Assembly (NCBI RefSeq): GCF_039830095.1
Contig: NZ_CP142435.1
Location: 62,001 to 126,000, forward strand
DNA from: Dolosigranulum savutiense
GTDB lineage: Bacteria > Bacillota > Bacilli > Lactobacillales > Carnobacteriaceae_A
DNA length: 64,000 nt
Reading direction: 5' to 3'
Shown: piece after piece, positions 48,296 through 57,829 of the stretch
How positions within the stretch are numbered: position 1 is the first letter of the stretch
Layout: every line of letters starts with the position of its first letter
Program-made: the position numbers and the translations under genes
Notes under the pieces: generated by a model
Seen by the model: the letters and a program-made list of their open reading frames with translations, nothing else
Databases searched by the model: none
Told to the model about the DNA's origin: nothing

Positions 48296-49261
48296 TTATG
48301 ATAATTCTAATTCGCCACGTAATAATTGTTGTACGCGGTTCAGTTCAGCTTCCGGAATGACTTCATAATAAATATGATCGATTGTTACCCCTTCACCGTT
48401 CAGCTGTTCTTCTATCACTGAATCAGCCACATTGCGATAGTTTTGGAAAAATGTCATCAACTGTTCAAATGATAAATTCGTTGTAACCGCTTGTTCTAAT
48501 GTGCCTAAAAGTGGCCGATAGTTAATCAATGAATCGATGCTACCGACTGCATTTAATGTCGCTAAGACGACTTCTCGTTGACGTGCTTGCCGGCCATAAT
48601 CACCGCGCGGATCATCTTGACGATTGCGTACATAAGCAAGAGCTCCCGCCCCATCGACGGTCAAGGTCTGCCCCGCAATAAATTGATAGCCATCCTGATA
48701 CGTATCAATGGAAGGGGTCAGCTGAATGCCCCCAATTGCATCAATTAACTGTTGCAGACCGGCCATATCAACGGTTATGTAATAATCTATCGGGACATTC
48801 AAGAGGGACTGAACAGCATTAACCGCTGCTCCTGCCCCACCGTACGCATAGGCATGATTCAGCTTATCTTCATAGCCTACTTCATCGATATAAACTCGCG
48901 TATCGCGTGGAATACTCAAGATAGTGGTTTGATTATTATGCGGATTAACCGATGACAGCATGATCGTATCTGATCGTCCTTGATCCGTACGATCGAAATC
49001 TCCCGAATCAATTCCCAAGAGTAAAACAGAAAATGGATCGCCCGCTGCCAAATTCACCGGTTGCTGACGCAAATTCTCTTGGCTAATCGTTTGTTGGAAG
49101 CCGTTGAAGGCAGAGCGAATATCATTGTAGAAGAACACACCAAGCACGGCCAACACAACTAAAATAAGCACAAAAGCACCTAAACACCCGGCACAGCATC
49201 CACAGCCACAATCGCGTCGCCGTCTCGGTTCTTGTCTAAATCGCTGGTTCTTTTCTTCCAT
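48296..49261 (-). CDS. LytR-CpsA-Psr family protein (wall polymer ligase)
   Basis: A 321-residue membrane-anchored LCP enzyme that transfers lipid-linked polymers onto peptidoglycan. A Cys-rich, Arg-rich cytoplasmic start is followed by one membrane helix (~28-48) and the extracellular LCP domain: GIDSGDFDRTDQGRSDTIML near residue 85, SIPRDTRVYI near 117 and NHAYAYGGAG near 133. The RQDDPRGDYGRQARQREV segment near 215 is the pyrophosphate-binding Arg region. It heads lcp-ugd-capD, divergent from the TagO-like gene. Confidence 0.93.
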   Translation of the reverse strand: MEEKNQRFRQEPRRRRDCGCGCCAGCLGAFVLILVVLAVLGVFFYNDIRSAFNGFQQTISQENLRQQPVNLAAGDPFSVLLLGIDSGDFDRTDQGRSDTIMLSSVNPHNNQTTILSIPRDTRVYIDEVGYEDKLNHAYAYGGAGAAVNAVQSLLNVPIDYYITVDMAGLQQLIDAIGGIQLTPSIDTYQDGYQFIAGQTLTVDGAGALAYVRNRQDDPRGDYGRQARQREVVLATLNAVGSIDSLINYRPLLGTLEQAVTTNLSFEQLMTFFQNYRNVADSVIEEQLNGEGVTIDHIYYEVIPEAELNRVQQLLRGELELS

Positions 49262-49453
49262 ATCATCACCTATTCTTTACTTCTTTACTTTTTCATCATT
49301 CGTCATTAAACGACTACTACCGCCAATTTTATCATAAGTAGTCCCTATTTTCCATATTCGCCCTTCTTCTGTCAGATCACGAGCAATGCCATGACTAAAA
49401 ATAAACGATATTCTTCAAAAAATCATCATTTTTAAACTACCTTGTTCAAAATA

Positions 49454-49462
49454 TGTTATAAT
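49454..49462 (+). promoter_or_regulatory. Extended -10 promoter of the TagO-like gene
   Basis: TGTTATAAT (TGn plus perfect TATAAT) about 50 bases before the start; the -35 is weak. The rest of the 250-base divergent gap shows no gene. Confidence 0.65.
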
Positions 49463-49511
49463 AAAGTTACGTATTAGAGACGTTTTATTAGCAAGATATA
49501 AGGATGGTTTT

Positions 49512-50606
49512 ATGTATAATTTTTTTGAAGTATTATTGGCGTGTATGGCGACAATGTTCTTAACATTAGTTACCACACCCATCTTGCGTTACTTCGCCAA
49601 AAAAATCCAAACGCACTCACTCGACTATCATGATGGAGAAGTCATTCATAAAGAAACATCCGTCGCGACAATGGGCGGACTCGCCATTTATGCAAGTTTT
49701 TTCCTCACAGTGTACTTTTTAGTGGATATCCCGAGCGAGATTATTCATCCAATTTTTCTTTCCACTACTATTATTGTGCTGACTGGTGTGATTGATGATT
49801 GGCTCGTTATATCGCCGTTGATGAAAAGTTTGGGAATTATTATCGGAGCGACAGTTTTTTATTTATATAGTGATTTTGCCTTAAATTTCATTACATTGCC
49901 CATGGTAGGAGAAGTTCACTTCGGGCCGTTTAGTTATCTGTTGACAATGATTTGGTTGCTTGGCTTTGCTAACTCCGTGAACTTAATTGATGGTTTAGAT
50001 GGCTTAGCAAGTGGTATTTCAGTGATTTCCTTGATGACCATGGGAATTATTGGCTTTTTCTTCTTGGCGATCGAACAAGTTAGTATTTCGGTCATGATTT
50101 TTATGTTAGTCGCAGCGATTATGGGCTTTTGGCCATATAATTTCTTCCCGGCTACGATTTTCTTAGGCGATACCGGTGCGCTATTTTTAGGTTTCATGAT
50201 TGGTATCTTTTCGCTCGCTGGCTTGAAGAACGCAACCTTTGTAGCCTTGATTTTGCCTATTGTGATTTTAGGAATTCCGTTTACCGATACGATCTATGCC
50301 ATTATTCGGCGAAAATTGAATAATCAATCCTTCAAATCACGTGATCTTGGCCATATTCACTATCGGCTTATTTTTCTCGGCATGTCGCACCGCCAGGCAG
50401 TTGTAGCGCTCTATTTACTTTCGGGTATCTTCTCAATTGTCGCTTTGCTCTTGAATTTTTCATCATTTATCGGAGCTATTCTTCTTATTTTCAGCATTCT
50501 CATTAGTTTAGAATTATTCGTTGAGCTAATCGGCTTAATGGGAGAGACCAAACCTTTGCTTAACAGCTTAAAATGGCTGATGAATAATTTTAACCGCTAT
50601 GATTAA
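49512..50606 (+). CDS. Undecaprenyl-phosphate GlcNAc-1-phosphate transferase, TagO/WecA-like
   Basis: A 364-residue polytopic enzyme with about 11 membrane helices. It links a HexNAc-1-phosphate to undecaprenyl phosphate, the first step of teichoic acid or other wall glycans. MGGLAIY near residue 56, VNLIDGLDGLASG near 156 and FLGDTGALFLGF near 217 are the MraY/WecA metal and substrate motifs; HIHYR near 279 favours WecA/TagO over MraY. It is a single plus-strand gene with an AAGGATGG site and its own terminator, in an otherwise minus-strand polysaccharide region. Confidence 0.92.
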   Translation: MYNFFEVLLACMATMFLTLVTTPILRYFAKKIQTHSLDYHDGEVIHKETSVATMGGLAIYASFFLTVYFLVDIPSEIIHPIFLSTTIIVLTGVIDDWLVISPLMKSLGIIIGATVFYLYSDFALNFITLPMVGEVHFGPFSYLLTMIWLLGFANSVNLIDGLDGLASGISVISLMTMGIIGFFFLAIEQVSISVMIFMLVAAIMGFWPYNFFPATIFLGDTGALFLGFMIGIFSLAGLKNATFVALILPIVILGIPFTDTIYAIIRRKLNNQSFKSRDLGHIHYRLIFLGMSHRQAVVALYLLSGIFSIVALLLNFSSFIGAILLIFSILISLELFVELIGLMGETKPLLNSLKWLMNNFNRYD

Positions 50607-50650
50607 AAAAGCGAGTATCACTCAATCATCAAGTGATACTCGCTTTTTAT
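50606..50650. terminator. Bidirectional terminator between convergent TagO-like and sugar-transferase genes
   Basis: A 17-bp perfect stem (AAAAAGCGAGTATCACT and complement) with T runs both ways. Confidence 0.92.
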
Positions 50651-52029
50651 TATCGATAAATATCAATCGAGTCGGGGAGTGTGTCTCCCCATTCACTCGC
50701 TTCGTCGACCCCTTTTGAGGAAACTTTATCGAACAAAATTTTAATGGTCTGAAGTAAAATCTGGATATCGAATAAGAGTGAATAATTCTTAATGTAGACC
50801 AGATCGAACTTCAATTTTGCTTGGAAATCGGTCGAATATTTCCCGTATACTTGTGCGTACCCTGTAATACCCGCTCGTACATTATGACGCAACTCGTAAT
50901 ACGGATTCTCTTCCTTGAACTGTTCAACGAAGAACGGGCGCTCTGGACGCGGACCAACAAGTGACATATCACCCCGCAAAACATTAATCAATTGCGGCAA
51001 CTCATCGATTCGAAGTGAACGTAAATACTTACCCACTGTTGTCACCCGTGAATCATTCGCCTGCGCTAAGACCGGACCGGAATCCTTCTCGGCTGTCGCA
51101 CTCATTGTCCGGAATTTCAAAATAGAAAATTCCCGCTGATCGAGCGTTATCCGTGTTTGTTTATAAAAAACGGGGCCCTTCGATGTTGCTTTAATCAACA
51201 AGGCAGTTACTAACATAATCGGCGAAGCCAAAATAAGTAACATCACTGAAATCAAAATATCCCCGGCACGCTTGAGCAGATCATCTTCTGGACTAATATG
51301 AAACATCGACAATTCCAAGATACTCTCATCTTCAATCGTCATCACATTTGCTGACACCATCTTCAATGTCTCGAAGGTAGTGGGCAAGAAAAGCTTCTTC
51401 CCATGCATCAGTGCTAATCGGTACAGATCACCGGTCAATTCTGGGCGACTATTATCGACTAAATAGATAATATCAATCGACTCAATTAATTGTTCAATGT
51501 GCTCTTCCACATGTCCTGTAATAACCGCTTCAATTACGTGACGGTTATTCTTAGCCATCGCGAAGTTCTGCACCACTTGTCGGCACTGCTCCTCATCCCC
51601 GATAACAACGACTTTCTTACTACCGGATAATTTCAAGTAAAGTTTAAAAATAACAATCCGCCAAAGGGACAACACAATCGTACTGATAATCAAGCTGAGT
51701 AAAATGACCGTTCGCGGGAAGGTAAATAATCGCCCAAAGAACGTCATCGCCATGATGAGCACCGACATGATAATCTGAATAATAAGGGTCAGTAAAATCA
51801 AATCCGTCTTGCGCTTGTTGTACATCACATAGATCCCCAGCAAAATATTCAACACAATAAAGGAAATAAAAATATAGATTCGTGTTTTCTCATATGCCAA
51901 GTAATTATACGGCAAATCTCCTTGATAGCGTAAGAAAAAAGCTAAATAAATACTGACATGATACAACAATACATCTGAGATTAAAATAATCATCTTCTTC
52001 GTTCGGTCAAATCCACCGGTATTACTCAT
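50650..52029 (-). CDS. Polyprenyl-phosphate sugar phosphotransferase, WbaP/CpsE-like
   Basis: A ~459-residue membrane protein with four N-terminal helices (~15-120), a Rossmann-like middle domain (KKVVVIGDEEQCRQ near residue 150) and the C-terminal bacterial sugar transferase domain: KRAGDILISVMLL near 265, KFRTMSATA near 330, RIDELPQLINVLRGDMSLVGPRPERP near 366 and GITGYAQVYGKY near 410. It starts a lipid-linked repeat unit from a UDP-sugar. The ATG at 52029 follows AGGAGG and overlaps the WecB-like stop by eight bases. Confidence 0.93.
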   Translation of the reverse strand: MSNTGGFDRTKKMIILISDVLLYHVSIYLAFFLRYQGDLPYNYLAYEKTRIYIFISFIVLNILLGIYVMYNKRKTDLILLTLIIQIIMSVLIMAMTFFGRLFTFPRTVILLSLIISTIVLSLWRIVIFKLYLKLSGSKKVVVIGDEEQCRQVVQNFAMAKNNRHVIEAVITGHVEEHIEQLIESIDIIYLVDNSRPELTGDLYRLALMHGKKLFLPTTFETLKMVSANVMTIEDESILELSMFHISPEDDLLKRAGDILISVMLLILASPIMLVTALLIKATSKGPVFYKQTRITLDQREFSILKFRTMSATAEKDSGPVLAQANDSRVTTVGKYLRSLRIDELPQLINVLRGDMSLVGPRPERPFFVEQFKEENPYYELRHNVRAGITGYAQVYGKYSTDFQAKLKFDLVYIKNYSLLFDIQILLQTIKILFDKVSSKGVDEASEWGDTLPDSIDIYR

Positions 52030-53164
52030 CATATCCCTCCTGACGATTCTTATCTTGGAAAAATTCTCGTAACACGGCAACAATGCGTTCACTCGCATGG
52101 CCATCCCCATATGGATTCTTGGCCTGAGCCATCCGTTCATAACTTGCCCTATCAGTTAATAGTTGCTTCGTCTCAGCATAAACAGTCTCGGGATGAGTCC
52201 CGACCAACTTCAACGTCCCTGCTTCGATTCCTTCCGGGCGCTCAGTTGTATCACGCAACACAAGCACAGGAATATCTAAGGCGGGCGCTTCTTCTTGCAA
52301 GCCGCCTGAATCGGTTAAGATAACTGTTGCCTTGGCCATCAGTTGATGAAACACTTCTACCGATAGCGGCTCACATAAGTGAACGTGTTCATTCGCCGCT
52401 AAATGTTCCGCCACCAATTGTTTCACATTTGGATTCAGATGAACCGGCATAATCACATTCAGCTCATTAAACTCAGCAGTTAACCGATTAATCACTGAGA
52501 ATACCTGCTGCATCGGTTGGCCAACATTCTCACGTCGATGCATCGTCAGTAAAATAACCAGTTTATCTTCAGGGACTAACTCCAAGACAGGATGCGACTG
52601 CCGCATCTCCTTGGTATAAGTCAGTGCATCGATCGCCGTATTCCCCGTCACTGTAATGGCATCAACTGGTTTATTCTCTTGCAATAAATTAGCTTGTGCT
52701 TGCTTAGTCGGCGCAAAATAAAGATCCGCAATATTATCAATCATTTGGCGATTCACTTCTTCAGGGAAAGGGAACGACTTGTCATACGTCCGCAAGCCTG
52801 CCTCTACATGAGCAACTGGAATCTTTTGGTAGTAGGCTGCTAACGCTGCTGAAAAACTTGTCGTCGTATCACCATGAACTAGGATCATATCGCAAGCTTC
52901 TTTAATGAAAATCTCTTCTAAACCTTTCAGCACATCTGCTGTGATATGTGATAGTGACTGATTAGGCTTCATAATGTCCAAATCATAATCTGGCTCAATA
53001 TCAAATACATCAAGCACTTGATCCAACATCTCTCGGTGTTGGGCCGATACAATGACGACAACTTCAAATTCAGCAGGAAATTGCTTTAATTCATGAATAA
53101 CCGGAGCCATCTTAATAGCTTCCGGCCGTGTCCCGAAAACGACACCAATTTTTTTCCTTACCAT
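52022..53164 (-). CDS. UDP-N-acetylglucosamine 2-epimerase (non-hydrolysing)
   Basis: A 380-residue WecB/MnaA-like enzyme that interconverts UDP-GlcNAc and UDP-ManNAc. FGTRPEAIKMAPVI at residue 10, HVEAGLRTYDKSFPFPEEVNR near 119, TGNTAIDAL near 172 and LTDSGGLQEEAP near 286 are typical. It lies between a GT2 gene and the sugar phosphotransferase, with an 8-base overlap to the latter, so ManNAc is a likely component of the polymer. Confidence 0.95.
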   Translation of the reverse strand: MVRKKIGVVFGTRPEAIKMAPVIHELKQFPAEFEVVVIVSAQHREMLDQVLDVFDIEPDYDLDIMKPNQSLSHITADVLKGLEEIFIKEACDMILVHGDTTTSFSAALAAYYQKIPVAHVEAGLRTYDKSFPFPEEVNRQMIDNIADLYFAPTKQAQANLLQENKPVDAITVTGNTAIDALTYTKEMRQSHPVLELVPEDKLVILLTMHRRENVGQPMQQVFSVINRLTAEFNELNVIMPVHLNPNVKQLVAEHLAANEHVHLCEPLSVEVFHQLMAKATVILTDSGGLQEEAPALDIPVLVLRDTTERPEGIEAGTLKLVGTHPETVYAETKQLLTDRASYERMAQAKNPYGDGHASERIVAVLREFFQDKNRQEGYDE

Positions 53165-53176
53165 CGACTCACTCCT

Positions 53177-54097
53177 CTATAACCAGCGCTGTTTTAGACG
53201 ACGAACATCTAACAACAACCGGTCCACTAATGTTATTTCCTTAAACTCGCGCAATTCTTGCCGTCTCTCTGTTGGCACATCAAGCTGTTCTAAGCCACTA
53301 TAGATCGACAGCATCTGGCGTTTGACAAATTTTCGTTCAGCGGGCTGTTCCAATTCATGATACAGCTCGGTCATCCGATGTAAGATCACCTTGTACGACT
53401 CGAAGGACCGCAACTTCTGTAAGTTCGATCGATCGGTCATGGTCGAAGCTAGACGATAACGGCGCTGATACAAGGCTTGATTCACATAGCTCATCGACCC
53501 AACTACTGTAAACAACTTCAACGTAAACCACTCATCTTCATGGATAATCCCCTCTGGAAAGCGGACGTTCTCTTCCATCAACACGGCTCGCTTCGTCATA
53601 TACAAACAAGGTGAAGGATGATACGACTTCCTCAAGACTGACCATAACTGCTCGCCCATATACAGGACCTCTTCTTCCAGTACATGACTAAAATTATACT
53701 GATTAACAGCCGTATCTGGAAGAAGCTGTTGCTGAATCACATCGGCATTGAAGCGCACTAAATCGGCTTGCTCACGTTCAGCTACCGCCACCAATACTTG
53801 AACCGCTTCGGGCACTAAGAGATCATCTGCATCAACAAATAATATGTACTTCCCCGTCGCTTGTGCCAATCCTTCATTGCGGGCCGCGCCTTGTTTCTTA
53901 TTTTCTTGATTCAATATTAAGCGGAAGTCACCAGGATGCTGCTTCAGTAAATAGGGCGTGGTATCCGTTGAGCCATCATCAATGACAATGAGCTCAATCG
54001 ACTCATATGTCTGATTCAAAATCGATGCCAAACACGCTTCCACATACCGCTCTACATTATAGGTCGGAACAATCACCGATACAACCGGTTGACTCAT
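53177..54097 (-). CDS. Glycosyltransferase family 2
   Basis: A 306-residue GT-A transferase. SVIVPTYNVERYVEACL at residue 7, IVIDDGSTD near 38, AARNEGLAQATGKYILFVDADD near 71 (metal-binding DxD) and a C-terminal helical region are visible. No membrane helices. The AGGAGG site is strong. It lies 12 bases before the WecB-like gene and 22 after another GT2. Acceptor and donor sugars cannot be inferred. Confidence 0.9.
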   Translation of the reverse strand: MSQPVVSVIVPTYNVERYVEACLASILNQTYESIELIVIDDGSTDTTPYLLKQHPGDFRLILNQENKKQGAARNEGLAQATGKYILFVDADDLLVPEAVQVLVAVAEREQADLVRFNADVIQQQLLPDTAVNQYNFSHVLEEEVLYMGEQLWSVLRKSYHPSPCLYMTKRAVLMEENVRFPEGIIHEDEWFTLKLFTVVGSMSYVNQALYQRRYRLASTMTDRSNLQKLRSFESYKVILHRMTELYHELEQPAERKFVKRQMLSIYSGLEQLDVPTERRQELREFKEITLVDRLLLDVRRLKQRWL

Positions 54098-54119
54098 TGC
54101 ACTTCCTCCTCTTATCTCT

Positions 54120-55175
54120 TTAACTTAACCACTGTCGCACTGTATAAAATATATCAGCCGACCAGCGCTCAACCGCTAACCGTCCCTTCATCAGTCGCAA
54201 AGCCCACCGATAATGACCGGACAGTAATGCACGCATTAACTGCCGACGAAACACATTGGTCTCTTGAGCAGCAAACGATCGGTCAACATAACGGCTAACT
54301 TGTTCCTGAGCCATAACTGCTTGTAGACGCTGGGCTTGCTCCCTTGTACTTAGCGGACAATCCGAATGAGACAGATTGACAACCTCCAAATAAACAGCCT
54401 GCCAATACGCTTCTTGAATAAGCGGTCGGAACCAATCTGACATCCCCCAGCTATCTATCAAACAGTCTAACTTCTGCGCAATCCGACCCTCTAACTCAAA
54501 TCGCTTCGCACGAAACCGTCGAATCGCTGATCCAGGATGCTTGACGTAATGATAATAGACTTGCCGATTCACCCCGATCGAGGACACTTCCGCTAACACA
54601 TCAAGGTTGAAGAGCGCATCTTGTCCCACCACTTGATCCGTAAACTGAGCCCCAATCTCCGCTAAAAATTCTCGCTTATATAGCTTATTCCACAACGCAT
54701 AAGGCGAATGATAATAGTAATTTCCAAAATGATCTCGCACCATCTCGGTAGTTGTTAAAGTCGGAATAGCAGGCAAGCGTACTTCATTCAAATGAGGTGA
54801 ACCAGCAACTGCCACTTCATAGCCAAAAACTAACAAATCAGTCGGTTCCGCTAGTAACTGCGCTCGGTTGTCCTTAATCAAGGTGGGTTCCAAATAATCA
54901 TCTGGATCAGCAAAATAAATATACTCCCCTTGAGCTTGGGCAAGTCCTGCATTACGCGCCATCCCGGAGCCTAGATTTTCTTGATGAATCACGTGAATCA
55001 TCTGATCTGGATATTGGGCCTGGAACTGATCGCATAGTCTCCCGGACTGATCCGTCGACCCATCATCTACCAAGATTAACTCCCACGCCTGTGATGATTG
55101 CGCCAGCACCGACTGAAGTGCTCTATGTAAATGCTCCTCCACATTATAGACCGGCATAATAATTGAAATAAACAC
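54120..55175 (-). CDS. Glycosyltransferase family 2 (first gene of the group)
   Basis: A ~351-residue GT-A protein: SIIMPVYNVEEHLHRAL at the start, LVDDGSTDQSG near 36, GMARNAGLAQAQGEYIYFADPDDYL near 70. The middle and C-terminal regions are helical and unassigned. A GTG at 55175 has GGAGGGG five bases upstream; the open frame runs to 55271 but would overlap the galE promoter. It begins the minus-strand GT2-GT2-wecB-cpsE operon and is divergent from galE. Confidence 0.88.
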   Translation of the reverse strand: MFISIIMPVYNVEEHLHRALQSVLAQSSQAWELILVDDGSTDQSGRLCDQFQAQYPDQMIHVIHQENLGSGMARNAGLAQAQGEYIYFADPDDYLEPTLIKDNRAQLLAEPTDLLVFGYEVAVAGSPHLNEVRLPAIPTLTTTEMVRDHFGNYYYHSPYALWNKLYKREFLAEIGAQFTDQVVGQDALFNLDVLAEVSSIGVNRQVYYHYVKHPGSAIRRFRAKRFELEGRIAQKLDCLIDSWGMSDWFRPLIQEAYWQAVYLEVVNLSHSDCPLSTREQAQRLQAVMAQEQVSRYVDRSFAAQETNVFRRQLMRALLSGHYRWALRLMKGRLAVERWSADIFYTVRQWLS

Positions 55176-55256
55176 GATCTCCCCTCCCATCTTGTCTATT
55201 TTAACATAAATCACGAGGCAATTCTTCCTTAATATTATGGTTTTCCCCAGTTTTAA

Positions 55257-55265
55257 TGCTATAAT
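55257..55265 (+). promoter_or_regulatory. Extended -10 promoter of galE
   Basis: TGCTATAAT (TGn and perfect TATAAT) about 30 bases before the galE ATG; no strong -35. Confidence 0.6.
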
Positions 55266-55296
55266 GAACAAAACGCCTCAAAGAAAGGATTATGTT

Positions 55297-56313
55297 ATGA
55301 GTATTTTAGTCACTGGTGGAGCAGGTTATATCGGCTCCCATACTGTTGTTGAATTATTGAATAAAAATTATGAAGTCATCATTGTGGACGACTTCTCGAA
55401 TGCGCATCCAGAAGTACTTGACCGAATTGAAACCATTGCTGGCAAGCGTCCAACCTTTTATGAAGTTGATATTAATAACCGAACTGAATTAAAAAAAGTA
55501 TTCGACAAACATGATGATCTACAAGCGGTCATTCATTTTGCCGGTTATAAGGCCGTGGGAGAATCAGTCGCTCACCCCTTAATGTATTATCGCAATAACC
55601 TGTTAGGAACCATCGTCTTGATGGAACTGATGGATGAGTATAATGTCAAAAAGCTTGTTTTCAGCTCAAGTGCAACCGTCTATGGCATGCACAATGAAGC
55701 ACCCTTCACAGAAGATATGCCACTATCGACAACTAATCCGTATGGGTCAACGAAGCTCTTTATCGAACAGTTTATCGAAGATCAGTATACGGCTGATAAT
55801 GAATGGTCAGCGGCAAACTTACGCTATTTTAATCCGATTGGTGCCCATCCAAGCGGTCAGATGGGGGAAGATCCCTCCGACACACCAAATAACTTGATGC
55901 CTTACATTACCCAAGTCGCAGTGGGCAAACGTGAGCAACTGCAAGTATTCGGTGATGATTACGAGACCCCAGACGGAACGGGTGTCCGAGACTACATCCA
56001 CGTCGTTGATCTGGCTCTCGGTCACTTGAAGGCACTCGAATATGTCTTAGATTCAACCGGTGCACAGGCATTCAACTTAGGAACCGGTGAAGGCTACTCT
56101 GTTCTTGACTTAGTAAAAACGTTCCAAGACGTTAATCAAGTAGATGTGCCTTACAGCATTGTACCGCGTCGTCCCGGCGATATTGCGACGAGTTATGCCG
56201 ACGTGACGAAAGCAAATGATGTATTGAATTGGTCAGCTCAACTCGGCATTAAAGACATGTGTCGCGATGCTTGGAACTGGCAGAAAAATAACCCCGAAGG
56301 CTATACTGATTAA
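55297..56313 (+). CDS. galE: UDP-glucose 4-epimerase
   Basis: A 338-residue SDR that interconverts UDP-glucose and UDP-galactose. VTGGAGYIGSH at residue 5, the catalytic triad S124 (SSSATVYG), Y149 and K153 (NPYGSTK), and RYFNPIGAHPSG near 181 are present. The ATG at 55297 follows GAAAGGA. The last ~80 codons and the terminator are repeated 1.5 kb downstream (57581-57891). It should feed galactose into the polysaccharide made by the divergent operon. Confidence 0.96.
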   Translation: MSILVTGGAGYIGSHTVVELLNKNYEVIIVDDFSNAHPEVLDRIETIAGKRPTFYEVDINNRTELKKVFDKHDDLQAVIHFAGYKAVGESVAHPLMYYRNNLLGTIVLMELMDEYNVKKLVFSSSATVYGMHNEAPFTEDMPLSTTNPYGSTKLFIEQFIEDQYTADNEWSAANLRYFNPIGAHPSGQMGEDPSDTPNNLMPYITQVAVGKREQLQVFGDDYETPDGTGVRDYIHVVDLALGHLKALEYVLDSTGAQAFNLGTGEGYSVLDLVKTFQDVNQVDVPYSIVPRRPGDIATSYADVTKANDVLNWSAQLGIKDMCRDAWNWQKNNPEGYTD

Positions 56314-56374
56314 ATAGAAAAACCAGCTTGTTCAGTACATTTCTTTGAACCGAACAGGCTGGTTTTTATACATA
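56102..56374 (+). repeat. galE 3'-end direct repeat, copy 1
   Basis: Matches 57618-57891 with about ten substitutions and one inserted T by eye. The stop codon and terminator are essentially identical. Divergence rises sharply at the 5' end, as expected for a recombination junction. Confidence 0.93.
56318..56367. terminator. galE terminator, copy 1 (bidirectional)
   Basis: AAAAACCAGCTTGTTC pairs with GAACAGGCTGGTTTTT; T runs on both strands. It also serves the minus-strand cassette genes. Confidence 0.9.
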
Positions 56375-56394
56375 ATTTTTATTTTTAGATTGTG

Positions 56395-56736
56395 TTATTT
56401 TATCAATCCGGCACGTCTACGTGTTATATAGACATCAACAATACCTATCACAAGCGCAAATGGACCGCTATAGGCAACGCCTGACCAACCTAAAATGTAC
56501 AAGACGATGTAGAAGATTAAAGATCGGTAAAAATCAGATCTTGTTAACTGTCCATAATCTTCCCAATTAAACCATGTTTTAGTGATTAAACTCAATACAA
56601 TCAGCAAGTAAATAACATGACCACCCCAGAACAGATAAGGAAACTCAGTGATAAACCGTTCAGCCAAATGTGTACTCGTAAGCATGGATAACCCCATAAC
56701 TAAGACTCCCACAATGCCTGTATAATAAGAATACAT
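56395..56736 (-). CDS. Small polytopic membrane protein (possible immunity protein)
   Basis: A 113-residue hydrophobic protein with about four membrane segments (~5-22, ~34-52, ~68-86, ~90-105) and a basic C-terminus (TRRRAGLIK). No family is recognised. An AGGAGGAGGGG site precedes it. It follows the secreted Gly/Ala-rich protein by ~40 bases on the same strand and both lie between the two galE 3' copies. A small membrane protein behind a secreted hydrophobic product is a common layout for bacteriocin immunity; this is inference. Confidence 0.65.
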   Translation of the reverse strand: MYSYYTGIVGVLVMGLSMLTSTHLAERFITEFPYLFWGGHVIYLLIVLSLITKTWFNWEDYGQLTRSDFYRSLIFYIVLYILGWSGVAYSGPFALVIGIVDVYITRRRAGLIK

Positions 56737-56777
56737 GAATTTATCCCCTCCTCCTCTATATCAGCTTACTACAGCGA

Positions 56778-57425
56778 TTACTCGATCACGGGGTCAACTG
56801 GAGGCCATCCCCAGTCAAAATAAAAGGCAACTCCTCTACCTTGAGCTATTGCTCCTGTAATTTTCATAGCTAGATCAGCAAAGAACGCCGCGCCAAAACC
56901 AGCCGCGCCTGCTGCGACCACAGCACCTACAGGACCAACGCTAGATCCGAGTGCAATGAAAGCAGCTTTTAATGCAGCTGGACTTGTTTGAGCCGCTACT
57001 AATAATGATGATGCTACCCCAGCTGTTAAAGCATCATTGCTTAAATATACTCTTTTTCCAGATTGTCTCGTAGAAAACGTAGTTGTTTGATTTTTAACTC
57101 TTGAATTGTCAGCAGATACTTGATAGGTGCTACTTAATACTTTACGAAGTTCTCTTGTTTCTTGCTCACTAAATCCAAAATTGTTCATAAGTTCTTGATC
57201 TGATAAAGAAATGTCTAAATCAACAGAATTATCTTTAAAATAAATATACGAACCTACTTTTGCTACCTTCTCCACTAAGTTACTATTTAGATGTGGGGTT
57301 TCTTGATATTGATACTTTATTTGTTGTGATTCGTTAACGGAAGATGCTGAAATACTTGGAACGGTAACATTAGCTAACAATATTCCGATGCCAGCACCAA
57401 CTATAAGTTTTCTCCATTTAAACAT
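56778..57425 (-). CDS. Secreted Gly/Ala-rich hydrophobic protein, unknown function
   Basis: A 215-residue protein with a clear signal peptide (residues ~1-28, ending ISAS). A polar region (~29-125) precedes a long Ala/Gly/Val-rich hydrophobic stretch (~130-190, including GPVGAVVAAGAAGFGAAFF) and an aromatic tail (FYFDWGWPPVDPV). The hydrophobic core resembles pore-forming or bacteriocin-like segments, but I recognise no family and see no leader-peptidase transporter nearby. A membrane protein gene follows it. The pair is the whole content of a cassette flanked by galE 3' duplications. Confidence 0.65.
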   Translation of the reverse strand: MFKWRKLIVGAGIGILLANVTVPSISASSVNESQQIKYQYQETPHLNSNLVEKVAKVGSYIYFKDNSVDLDISLSDQELMNNFGFSEQETRELRKVLSSTYQVSADNSRVKNQTTTFSTRQSGKRVYLSNDALTAGVASSLLVAAQTSPAALKAAFIALGSSVGPVGAVVAAGAAGFGAAFFADLAMKITGAIAQGRGVAFYFDWGWPPVDPVIE

Positions 57426-57580
57426 TATGAAATGACCCCTTTCTTTAGATTCCGCTTACAATTTACATATCCATTATATTACACATGTAGAAATAAAGCA
57501 AATATCTAATTTGAGAAATATATTCATGTGGGTAAAGGTGCAAGCGGATAAGGATACATGTCTTAAGTTTAAAATGCTAT

Positions 57581-57829
57581 CGCGCTTACAATTTAGGAAC
57601 AGACAAAGGGTATTCGTTTCTTGACTTAGTAAAAACGTTCCAAGATGTTAATCAAGTAGATGTGCCTTACAGCATTGCACCGCATCGTCCCGGCGATATT
57701 GCGACGAGTTATGCCGACGTGACGAAAGCAAAAGATGTATTGAATTGGTCAGCTCAACTCGGCATTAAGGACATGTGTCGTGATTCATGGAATTGGCAGA
57801 AGAATAACCCCGAAGGCTATACTGATTAA
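57581..57829 (+). pseudogene. galE 3' fragment (duplicate)
   Basis: An 82-codon frame, without start, that matches the C-terminus of the upstream GalE from NLGT onward to the stop. The first ~12 codons differ (YNLGTDKGYSFLD against FNLGTGEGYSVLD), while later codons are nearly identical. It is therefore a fragment of a related galE allele, not a simple tandem copy. The sequence just before it (57430-57580) is unrelated. Confidence 0.93.
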
